Shown here: positions 1 to 5,300 of the stretch, piece by piece
Position numbering within the stretch: position 1 is the first letter of the stretch
Layout: each line of letters opens with the position of its first letter
Assembly: GCA_003165135.1 (NCBI GenBank)
Contig: PLSN01000452.1
Span: 1-5,382, forward strand
Direction of reading: 5' to 3'
Length of the DNA stretch: 5,382 nt
From: Bacteroidota bacterium
Lineage (GTDB): Bacteria; Bacteroidota; Bacteroidia; Chitinophagales; LD1
Notes under the pieces: generated by a model
Seen by the model: the letters and a program-made list of their open reading frames with translations, nothing else
Databases searched by the model: none
Told to the model about the DNA's origin: nothing
Program-made: the position numbers and the translations under genes

Positions 1-148
<148 letters not shown>

Positions 149-230
149 AAAAGAGTTGACTTCCTGTAAAAGGAAATGATAATTATTGATTTTGCTTGGA
201 TTACCTTATCTAAATTTTTCTATGTTTCTT

Positions 231-250
231 ACCTATATTTCAAAGAACTT
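231..250 (-). promoter_or_regulatory. boxA-like antitermination element in rRNA leader
   Basis: The minus strand reads AAGTTCTTTGAAATATAGGT. The core GTTCTTTGAAAT resembles the bacterial rrn boxA (E. coli TGCTCTTTAACA), which is bound by NusB-NusE (S10) to prevent premature Rho termination. I recall GTTCTTTGA-type sequences in other Bacteroidota rRNA leaders. The location, about 80-100 nt before the mature 16S end, fits. The core also sits in a palindrome, TCAAAG-N2-CTTTGA (240-253), so a hairpin or protein site is an alternative reading. Confidence 0.55.
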
Positions 251-262
251 TGATGACTTTCC

Positions 263-278
263 GGTTTCTCTCGAAACC
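263..278 (-). promoter_or_regulatory. boxB-like hairpin with GNRA tetraloop
   Basis: The transcript reads GGTTTC-GAGA-GAAACC, a perfect 6-bp stem closed by a GAGA (GNRA-type) tetraloop. It lies 12 nt upstream of the boxA-like element, the order seen for boxB and boxA in nut-like and rrn leaders. Direct sequence evidence supports the hairpin. A role in antitermination is inferred from position. Confidence 0.5.
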
Positions 279-380
279 TAACGTTGGTCATATTTGCGGT
301 CAGGGTTTTGTTTCCAAAATCACTTGCCAATTTCGGTCGTTTTTCTGCTTCGTTCGTTTCGTCTTTTTCGAAACGGGACG

Positions 381-411
381 CAAAGGTAATGGAGATTATT
401 TCATCTCCAAA
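381..411 (-). promoter_or_regulatory. rRNA promoter, proximal
   Basis: A Bacteroidota primary-sigma promoter: -33 element TTTG (408-411), a 19-nt spacer and -7 element TACCTTTG (381-388), matching TAnnTTTG perfectly. The predicted start is near 375, about 227 nt before mature 16S. The bases after the -7 box are CGTCCC, a GC-rich discriminator. The spacer holds the inverted repeat GGAGAT-N6-ATCTCC. An AT-rich 19-bp palindrome (416-434) lies just upstream, where an UP element would sit. Confidence 0.85.
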
Positions 412-415
412 TTTT

Positions 416-434
416 ATTGAAATTTAATTTCAAT
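416..434. repeat. AT-rich 19-bp palindrome upstream of proximal rRNA promoter
   Basis: Plus strand ATTGAAATT-T-AATTTCAAT is a perfect palindrome around one central base. It begins 4 nt upstream of the -33 element, where an alpha-subunit UP element or an activator dimer would bind. The matching position in the middle unit carries a different perfect palindrome (601-618). Confidence 0.7.
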
Positions 435-474
435 TTTTTCAGCTCTAAGCTGTTGGAATTTTGATGTGCGGTGG

Positions 475-491
475 ATCCCGGCGAACGGGAT
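475..491 (-). repeat. GC-rich hairpin in long rRNA leader
   Basis: ATCCCG-N5-CGGGAT gives a perfect 6-bp stem, read as ATCCCG-TTCGC-CGGGAT in the minus-strand transcript. No T-run follows, so it is not an intrinsic terminator. The duplicated copy (659-675) does not keep both arms. It may be an RNA structure of the transcripts from the middle and distal promoters. Confidence 0.45.
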
Positions 492-505
492 GCTTTGCCA
501 TGATA

Positions 506-523
506 TGGCGCGTATCACTACGC
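506..523 (-). repeat. Exact 18-bp leader repeat, copy 1 (hairpin)
   Basis: The minus strand reads GCGTAGTGATACGCGCCA. It folds as GCGTA-GTGA-TACGC (510-523), a 5-bp stem with a GTGA (GNRA-type) tetraloop. It lies about 35-50 nt downstream of the middle promoter start, so it would be transcribed from the middle and distal promoters. It is identical to the copy at 690-707. Confidence 0.75.
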
Positions 524-564
524 TTTGTTTTCTGGTTGGTACCGTTCTTTTCAGAAGCGGGACG

Positions 565-595
565 CAAAAGTAATCGAGATTTTTCAATCTCCAAA
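565..595 (-). promoter_or_regulatory. rRNA promoter, middle
   Basis: TTTG (592-595), a 19-nt spacer and TACTTTTG (565-572), exactly 184 bp upstream of the proximal promoter and part of the same duplicated unit. The -7 box is followed by the same CGTCCC discriminator. The spacer again holds an inverted repeat (GAGATT-N4-AATCTC) and an AT-rich inverted repeat (601-618) lies just upstream. Confidence 0.85.
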
Positions 596-600
596 CTTTT

Positions 601-618
601 AATGAAAACTTTTTCATT
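601..618. repeat. AT-rich inverted repeat upstream of middle rRNA promoter
   Basis: AATGAAAA-CT-TTTTCATT, with perfect 8-bp arms around two bases, begins 5 nt upstream of the middle -33 element. The sequence differs from the proximal palindrome, but the symmetry and position relative to the promoter are the same. Confidence 0.7.
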
Positions 619-689
619 TTATTCAGCTGCGGAAGCTGATAGACTACAGATGCAGTGGCTCTCGGAGATCGGGAAGCTTGCCTTGCAGT

Positions 690-707
690 TGGCGCGTATC
701 ACTACGC
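690..707 (-). repeat. Exact 18-bp leader repeat, copy 2 (hairpin)
   Basis: Identical to the copy at 506-523, with the GNRA-loop hairpin at 694-707. The stem gains a sixth pair here (693 with 708). It lies about 60-75 nt downstream of the distal promoter start. Confidence 0.75.
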
Positions 708-770
708 GGGTTGTTGTTTTTAGCCCTTTCGAAGTGTTTTAAAAGAACGTTTCTTTTTCGATTGGGGATG

Positions 771-801
771 CAAATATAGCCGATTTTCCCGAACCAGCAA
801 A
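771..801 (-). promoter_or_regulatory. rRNA promoter, distal
   Basis: TTTG (798-801), a 19-nt spacer and TATATTTG (771-778), again a perfect TAnnTTTG. The discriminator is CATCCC. It lies 206 bp upstream of the middle promoter and is more diverged: the spacer lacks a clear inverted repeat. An AT-rich inverted repeat is present upstream at 815-830. The identical 19-nt spacing in all three promoters argues strongly that this one is real. Confidence 0.8.
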
Positions 802-814
802 TGACAAGCAAAAG

Positions 815-830
815 AAATCTGAAAAGATTT
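815..830. repeat. AT-rich inverted repeat upstream of distal rRNA promoter
   Basis: AAATCT-GAAA-AGATTT, with 6-bp arms, begins 13 nt upstream of the distal -33 element, about 7-8 bp farther out than in the other two promoters. Read on the minus strand it is followed by CTTTT, so a weak terminator for transcription arriving from the acetyltransferase gene is an alternative. The AT-only stem makes that unlikely. Confidence 0.45.
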
Positions 831-909
831 TATCAAAATAGGGCTAAATAGTCACTATGACTGGCTCTGAAGCCTGCAATTTATACCTGCAGTATCACTC
901 ATTCCATCA

Positions 910-1485
910 TTATATATGTACTAATGACTCCAGGCAGCGAATTCTGGCCTTTTTCCAGTCCTCTTTTAGCAATCCATATAGATTGAGGTCATGTATCTTG
1001 CCTGATCCCCTGCTCCTTGCAGCTTTCCTTTTTACACCCTCATGCTTGTATCCTACTTTCTGCTGTGTAGCATTGGATGCCTTGTTGTCGAGATTCACGG
1101 TCGATTCGAGCCTTCTTAGCTTCAGCGTGTCAAAGGCAAAATCATTGACAGCGATCTTTGCCTCGGTCATATAGCCTTGACGCCAGTATTTCTTATTGAC
1201 CCATGATCCTGTGTTAGCCGTGCCATTAAATTCATTGATGCGGGATAGTCCCAAGGTACCGATCACTTTCTTTTCGGCTCTTAGTTCAATAAAGAACGTA
1301 TAACTGCCCTTGCCCCAGGTCTTGAGAGTACGATCAATGAACCCATCCGCATCGGCCTTAGTATACGGATGTGGTATGGTCTTGGTCCGTCTGGCTACTT
1401 CGTATTCGCCGGCGCCTTCGACTATGTCTTTCCAGTCGCTCTTTTTTGGTTTGCGCAGTATCAATCTTTCTGTTTCGAGTTTCAT
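910..1485 (-). CDS. GNAT family N-acetyltransferase (RimJ/RimL type)
   Basis: A 191-residue protein of the Acetyltransf_3 (RimJ/RimL-like) branch of GNAT enzymes, which move an acetyl group from acetyl-CoA to an amine. It opens with the typical ETERLILRKP strand (4-13). The acetyl-CoA-binding motif A is YWRQGYMTEA (100-109), with the Q/R-x-x-G-x-G/A loop in the usual degenerate form. NLDNKASNAT (131-140) and VGYKHEG (144-150) are standard for the fold, and a HDLNLYGLLKEDW-like end (165-177) matches family members. Length is normal. There is no signal peptide, so it is cytoplasmic. The ATG at 1485 is the only sensible start; no Shine-Dalgarno is visible. It lies downstream of the porP-like gene across a terminator, and upstream of the rRNA promoters on the same strand. 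The family includes modifiers of ribosomal proteins, but also antibiotic and small-molecule acetyltransferases, so the substrate cannot be read from sequence. Confidence 0.9.
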   Translation of the reverse strand: MKLETERLILRKPKKSDWKDIVEGAGEYEVARRTKTIPHPYTKADADGFIDRTLKTWGKGSYTFFIELRAEKKVIGTLGLSRINEFNGTANTGSWVNKKYWRQGYMTEAKIAVNDFAFDTLKLRRLESTVNLDNKASNATQQKVGYKHEGVKRKAARSRGSGKIHDLNLYGLLKEDWKKARIRCLESLVHI

Positions 1486-1514
1486 ATGCTTATTGGGGTT
1501 TACTTTATAAAACT

Positions 1515-1537
1515 AAAAAGCCGCTTAATAAGCGGCC
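1515..1537 (-). terminator. Intrinsic terminator of the cargo-porP operon
   Basis: The minus strand reads GCCGCTT-ATT-AAGCGGC followed by TTTTTAG. This is a 7-bp GC-rich stem with a 3-nt loop and a T5 run (1515-1519), about 30 nt after the stop codon of the PorP/SprF gene. It separates that operon from the acetyltransferase gene downstream. Confidence 0.85.
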
Positions 1538-1565
1538 TTTAGAATATTGTATGATCGGATGAATT

Positions 1566-2609
1566 TTAGAACCTTGGACAGAACATCATCTTTCTCTCGT
1601 CATAGACCTTAGGCATTCCTATATATATGAGGGATATTTCTAGGCCACCTGCGCCGGAGTTGCCGTCAGAGAGCTTTGATACTGTAAAATCATAACTAAC
1701 ACCGAGTTTGAAGCCCTTGACCGCGAATGCAGCATATGCGATCACTGCATCAGCCTGATGGTAAGCATCCAATACGTTATTAGCGCGGTTATAGATGCCA
1801 AGAGTGATGTTTGTGCGCATATTGATGTCATAGCCGAAACCCAAGCCTGTGTTGAGGTCACTGGTCGCTGACTGGCGCTGCCAGAGCACAGATGGCAGTA
1901 TGTGGTAACGCCTTCCTATAGTAAAGTCCAATCCTCCGCAGATATTGCCGCGAAGATTAAGACTTTGTTTGCTTTGATCGCTTACGAGATTGACCTTCAT
2001 TTCAGTGGTATTAAAGATAGTACCGCCGATATACATACTTATAGTATTGGTCAGCTTACCGAAATACAGCAGACCTGCATTCAGGTTGACATAATTGACA
2101 TTGGGCTGAAGGCTCACACCGCTTGCCATGTTAGGGTTGAAATCGTTGCCTGAGTATTGGCTGGCAAATTTCTGGTCAGCTGAGCTGAGCTTGTATTGAG
2201 TATAACCTACCTGGAAACCGGCTGAGATCTGATGACGCCCATCTTTACCCAAGTGTTTTATATATGAAGCAGATACCTGACCTGAGAAAGTAGTAATAGA
2301 CCCTGCACCCGCCTCATCATAGAATATAAGGGCGCCCACACCCACCGCATCGCCATTCTTGAGTATGATCGGCATATCAAATGATATGGATGGGGTCTGG
2401 AATGGTGAATTGAAAAAAGTGCTGCCACCTACTGCAGAGAACCATTGGTTCCTGTATATGGCACCTATCCGGTATTGTCCGTTAAACACACCTGTGAGAG
2501 CGGGGTTGGTAGTGAGTGGTGTATTGTAAAACTGTGTGTAGTGTATATCCTGAGCACCTGCTGCTAGGAATGAAAGACCGACTATCAGACTGATATAAAA
2601 TTTCTTCAT
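1566..2609 (-). CDS. PorP/SprF family type IX secretion outer-membrane protein
   Basis: A 347-residue protein with a Sec signal peptide (MKKFYISLIV..., predicted cleavage after AGA, residue 19). The family signature follows directly: QDIHYTQFYNTPLTTNPALTG at about 20-40, then YRIGAIYRNQW (46-56). The rest alternates short hydrophobic strands and turns, as in a beta-barrel. Length is typical of PorP/SprF. Known family members sit in the outer membrane as part of the T9SS or of gliding machinery; SprF is needed for surface display of SprB, and type B sorting domains need SprF-like partners. The upstream gene, 45 nt away on the same strand, encodes a type B cargo, so this is most likely its dedicated adaptor. 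The start at 2609 gives a clean signal peptide. No Shine-Dalgarno is seen; the context GTAACATG is A-rich. I do not assign it as the core PorP because such paralogs are numerous in Bacteroidota. Confidence 0.9.
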   Translation of the reverse strand: MKKFYISLIVGLSFLAAGAQDIHYTQFYNTPLTTNPALTGVFNGQYRIGAIYRNQWFSAVGGSTFFNSPFQTPSISFDMPIILKNGDAVGVGALIFYDEAGAGSITTFSGQVSASYIKHLGKDGRHQISAGFQVGYTQYKLSSADQKFASQYSGNDFNPNMASGVSLQPNVNYVNLNAGLLYFGKLTNTISMYIGGTIFNTTEMKVNLVSDQSKQSLNLRGNICGGLDFTIGRRYHILPSVLWQRQSATSDLNTGLGFGYDINMRTNITLGIYNRANNVLDAYHQADAVIAYAAFAVKGFKLGVSYDFTVSKLSDGNSGAGGLEISLIYIGMPKVYDERKMMFCPRF

Positions 2610-2654
2610 GTTACTTGGCTTCTTGGGTTGTGTTTATTTATTAAATCGAAGAAA

Positions 2655-4055
2655 TTACCATAATAAGGCAACATTTCCCGTTACTAAAGGATACTGCTTT
2701 CCGGTTTGATTATTGGTCACGACCGCACGGTAGACATAGTTGCCCTGAGGTGCCAGTTTACCATTAAAGTGACCGTTCCAGTTCTGTGTACCGTCGCGTT
2801 TGCTATCAAACACCATTTCTCCCCAGCGATTGAATACACTGAGTTCCTGAAGAGTCACAATATCAGCCTGATTGATGATACCAAATACTGCATTATTACC
2901 TGCGCTTGGTGTACCGCTACAGGTAGGACAAGTGCCATCTGCCACAAAAGCAGTGGGGAAATTGAAGTCAAGCTTGACAGGGATCGTATCTACGAGTGCG
3001 AATGCCGTATCAGTAGTAGGCAAAAAAGCAGATTTGACCACCTTGATCCTGCCGGAGACCCCATTGCTTCTCGCATCTGCTACTTCTACTGTATTCTGCA
3101 GGTCTTGCCATTCTGCAGGAGTTCCCTGCCAGCGGGCTATAGACTGCCATGATTCTGAGCCCGGCTGATAATAGATAGCCAGCGTAGCCGGATCCACATT
3201 GCCGCCAGCATAGACCAGGTGATAATAGACATCATTGACTTCGCCTACATAGCCTGATTTTTTTGCTGTATCATATCCCTCCGCAGTAGTAGTATTGTAG
3301 GATTCGGGGAGATCATCAGCTAACCTCACAGAATAAGTCCTGGTGCTGGTGCTGTTTGGAGGAGTGATAGATACCTCACGGATCTTTGGGGTTCCGCTTT
3401 CATTTACACCCGTTGGGAATATATACTCTGCACTTTGATTAGTGACCCATGACAGACGGCCATCTCCTGTACTGCTCACAAAGTCACTATTAATTCCACT
3501 GGCAGCGGTTGTAGTGTTCTCGACTATGGCTGTTGGGCTTGGATTGAGAATGGTGAGATAGTTATTGCCCGTAGCATGCTCCACATCATATAGCGTAAAT
3601 GTACCTGCTACATTGGCATCGACAGTCTGGGTCTTTACACCGGCATTGCTGTCTATCAGATTGTAGAAGGTAGTGATTGTACCATTATTACTGGTGATCT
3701 GCTGTGGCGATGAGCCGTAAAGATTCACAGTGGAACTATCGGCTGTGAAACTGGCGCTATTCTCCCAATCGCCCTGTACCATATACTCTCCGGTATTGGT
3801 ACCAAAGCCGTCAGCCACACCTGAGGTGTTTACGAAACTGCCTTCTATCAGAACCAGCCCTGCATTTCTCAGGATACCTGTAGTCCCTGCAATATTCTCC
3901 AGAGAGCCTGAACCGGTAATGGTTGGGTCAAGTATGACGCTCATCACGCCTCCGGGGGTCACGGCTACAATCGCACCGTTATTGACAAAAGTTTGTCCAT
4001 TTGCACAATAGAGCAACGCATTCGCAAAACAAATAAGTATAAATTTCTTCATCAT
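2655..4055 (-). CDS. Secreted surface protein with T9SS type B (CHU_C/gliding) sorting domain
   Basis: A 466-residue exported protein. Residues 1-20 form a Sec signal peptide (MKKFILICF... ending near CANGQ). Residues about 55-140 look like parallel beta-helix or filamentous surface repeats (VQGDWENSASF, TFYNLI), rich in N, T, S and G. Residues about 230-350 form a second, unassigned region. The C-terminal 95 residues match the gliding motility-associated/type B sorting domain (CHU_C): LSVFNRWGEMVFDS (405-418), NWNGHFNGK (425-433), GNYVYRAVV (438-446) and a final GNVALLW. That domain directs outer-membrane passage through the T9SS. The usual PNGDGxND stretch before it is altered and contains CPTC (376-379). 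The start is either the ATG at 4055 or the next one at 4052; the latter gives the more usual MKKF. It is the first gene of an operon with the PorP/SprF gene. Ligand or role at the surface is unknown. Confidence 0.88.
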   Translation of the reverse strand: MMKKFILICFANALLYCANGQTFVNNGAIVAVTPGGVMSVILDPTITGSGSLENIAGTTGILRNAGLVLIEGSFVNTSGVADGFGTNTGEYMVQGDWENSASFTADSSTVNLYGSSPQQITSNNGTITTFYNLIDSNAGVKTQTVDANVAGTFTLYDVEHATGNNYLTILNPSPTAIVENTTTAASGINSDFVSSTGDGRLSWVTNQSAEYIFPTGVNESGTPKIREVSITPPNSTSTRTYSVRLADDLPESYNTTTAEGYDTAKKSGYVGEVNDVYYHLVYAGGNVDPATLAIYYQPGSESWQSIARWQGTPAEWQDLQNTVEVADARSNGVSGRIKVVKSAFLPTTDTAFALVDTIPVKLDFNFPTAFVADGTCPTCSGTPSAGNNAVFGIINQADIVTLQELSVFNRWGEMVFDSKRDGTQNWNGHFNGKLAPQGNYVYRAVVTNNQTGKQYPLVTGNVALLW

Positions 4056-4092
4056 ATTAGGTAAATAAGGTCTTAATGTATTTCTACACCAG

Positions 4093-4123
4093 TAAAATTA
4101 TAAGATTTAAGTTTATATGCAAA
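4093..4123 (-). promoter_or_regulatory. Promoter of the cargo-porP operon
   Basis: TTTG (4120-4123), a 19-nt spacer and TAATTTTA (4093-4100), one mismatch from TAnnTTTG at the last base. The spacing equals that of the three rRNA promoters. The predicted start lies about 30 nt before the first gene, a reasonable leader. Confidence 0.6.
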
Positions 4124-4225
4124 CTTTTTTGGGAAATCCTCTTCAAAAAAATGTATTTGCCTAAATCAAGGACAATTAACAAATAGGAGGTGCATCATAT
4201 ATATACCGCAGCCCCGGATTAAGGC

Positions 4226-4233
4226 TACCTTTG
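4226..4233 (+). promoter_or_regulatory. -7 element of the OmpA-like lipoprotein gene
   Basis: TACCTTTG is a perfect TAnnTTTG and identical to the -7 box of the proximal rRNA promoter. It lies 20 nt before the start codon, implying a very short leader of about 14 nt. No TTTG or TTG is found at 17-23 nt upstream, so the promoter may need an activator or be weak. No Shine-Dalgarno precedes the start. Confidence 0.5.
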
Positions 4234-4253
4234 CTCTCAAATAGAATTTTAAC

Positions 4254-5300
4254 ATGAAAAAACTGATCTATTGTCTCACCTTTTTGGTAGTATCTGTCTC
4301 GCTATCATCCTGTTTGGTATCGAAGTCAAAATATGACGAGCAGGCCGCCCTCGCCAAGAAAAACATGGAGGAAAAGCGCGATTGCAACGAAAAACTCAAT
4401 AAAGCCAATGATGATATCAAAAGCCTCAATGACCAGATCGCCAGGCTCAATGCCCAGATCGAAGACCTGAAAAATAAAAATATGACCCTGACCGAGCAGG
4501 GCGAGCGCCTCAAAAAAGCCAATGACGATGCCGCTACAGCATACGAAAATCTGAAAAACCAGCTTCAGGACCTGAGCAAAACATCATCAAAAGACAAAGA
4601 AAAACTTAGCCTTGCACTAGCAGAAAAAGAAACAGCTCTCAACCAAAAACAGGCTGAGCTCCAGAAACTATCCGACCAACTGGCCGACAGAGAGAAGCGT
4701 GTACACGACCTCGAAAGCCTGATGGCCAGAAAAGATGCAGCACTCGCAGACCTGAAAAAAAAGATTACCGACGCCCTGACAGGCTTTAATAGTGACGAAC
4801 TGAAAGTGACACAAAAGGACGGCAAAGTATATGTGTCACTCTCTGAGAAACTGCTTTTCAAATCAGGTAGCTTCTCGGTGGATGAGAAAGGCAAAAGCGC
4901 TATCGTCAAAGTAGCAGAAGTACTCAATAAACTCACCGACGTGACTATAGTAGTAGAAGGCCATACTGATAATAAACAATACACCGTGGCAAAAGGTGAG
5001 GTAAAGAACAACTGGGACCTGAGCGCTATGCGCGCTGCTGCTGTGACCAATATCATAGTGACTGAAGGCCACCTCGATCCTACACGTGTAGTAGCTGAGG
5101 GCCACTCAGAGTATTATCCTGTCGAGTCGAATGAAACCGCGGAGGGCCGCGCCAAAAACCGCCGCATCGATCTGGTGGTGCTGCCGCGCACCAAAATCGA
5201 TCTCTCCTCGGTGCCCGGATTCCCCTGGCCCACCGGCGCATGGCGCAAGATCACCGACGGCGACCCGGCACCGCAGCAACCGGCTGCAGCACAACCATGA
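4254..5300 (+). CDS. OmpA family peptidoglycan-binding lipoprotein with coiled coil
   Basis: A 348-residue lipoprotein. The signal peptide ends in the lipobox LSSC, giving lipidated Cys20. Residues about 25-170 are a charged, leucine-rich coiled coil with no proline. Residues about 183-310 are an OmpA C-terminal domain: LLFKSGSFSV (200-209), VEGHTDN (234-240), NWDLSAMRAAAV (253-264), and NETAEGRAKNRR (293-304). By comparison with Acinetobacter OmpA, Asp239 (GHTD) and Arg260 (the R of LSxxRA) should bind the diaminopimelate of peptidoglycan; both are present. NWDLS resembles MotB-like members. A 38-residue proline-rich tail (PRTKIDL... to the end) follows. It is probably anchored in the outer membrane and reaches the cell wall through the coiled coil. 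It is not PorE, which carries TPR, WD40 and CRD regions. It is divergent from the T9SS cargo-porP operon, so a shared role is only inferred. GC rises sharply toward its 3' end. Confidence 0.92.
   Translation: MKKLIYCLTFLVVSVSLSSCLVSKSKYDEQAALAKKNMEEKRDCNEKLNKANDDIKSLNDQIARLNAQIEDLKNKNMTLTEQGERLKKANDDAATAYENLKNQLQDLSKTSSKDKEKLSLALAEKETALNQKQAELQKLSDQLADREKRVHDLESLMARKDAALADLKKKITDALTGFNSDELKVTQKDGKVYVSLSEKLLFKSGSFSVDEKGKSAIVKVAEVLNKLTDVTIVVEGHTDNKQYTVAKGEVKNNWDLSAMRAAAVTNIIVTEGHLDPTRVVAEGHSEYYPVESNETAEGRAKNRRIDLVVLPRTKIDLSSVPGFPWPTGAWRKITDGDPAPQQPAAAQP

Larger units (their letters stand above)
149..375 (-). other. 16S rRNA leader (5' external spacer)
   Basis: This is the transcribed stretch between the nearest rRNA promoter (predicted start near 375) and the mature 16S end. 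It has no plausible protein gene. In transcript order it contains a hairpin with a GNRA loop (263-278), a boxA-like element (231-250) and a small hairpin next to the 16S end, TTCCT-N5-AGGAA at 161-175. The last could be part of the RNase III processing region, but the matching 3' flank lies outside the window. Transcripts from the two more distant promoters would carry this leader plus roughly 185 and 390 more nt. Confidence 0.75.
381..707 (-). repeat. 184-bp tandem duplication of rRNA promoter and leader unit
   Basis: Positions 381-523 align without gaps to 565-707 at an offset of 184 bp, about 65% identical by hand count. Conservation is concentrated in three places: the promoter core (first 30 bp), a block near 471-490/655-674, and an exact 18-bp match at the far end (506-523 and 690-707). 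The middle portion has drifted heavily but keeps paired arms (CAGCT...AGCTG). This looks like an old duplication of a promoter module under selection at selected elements. Confidence 0.8.

Noticed and set aside
414..742. Short open frames on both strands in the rRNA control region (414-617 minus, 461-742 plus)
   Set aside because: They overlap the promoters and repeats, have cysteine- and phenylalanine-rich low-quality translations, and the plus-strand frame runs against all transcription signals.
850..862. Small stem AGTCA-N3-TGACT as terminator of the acetyltransferase gene
   Set aside because: The 5-bp stem is weak and no T-run follows on the minus strand.
857..1174. Plus-strand frame over the end of the acetyltransferase gene
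   Set aside because: It overlaps a well-supported GNAT gene on the other strand and has no recognisable motif.
1508..1515. TAGTTTTA as a -7 box for the acetyltransferase gene
   Set aside because: It overlaps the T-run of the terminator, lacks the final G and has no TTTG at 19 nt upstream.
4185..4192. Perfect Shine-Dalgarno-like AGGAGGTG in the divergent region
   Set aside because: No start codon follows at a usable distance; the next ATG is at 4254, over 60 nt away. Bacteroidota rarely rely on strong Shine-Dalgarno sites, so this looks like chance.
4565..5105. Long antisense open frames across the lipoprotein gene
   Set aside because: They are shadows of a clear OmpA-family gene; their serine-rich composition is typical of the complement of a lysine/glutamate-rich coiled coil.
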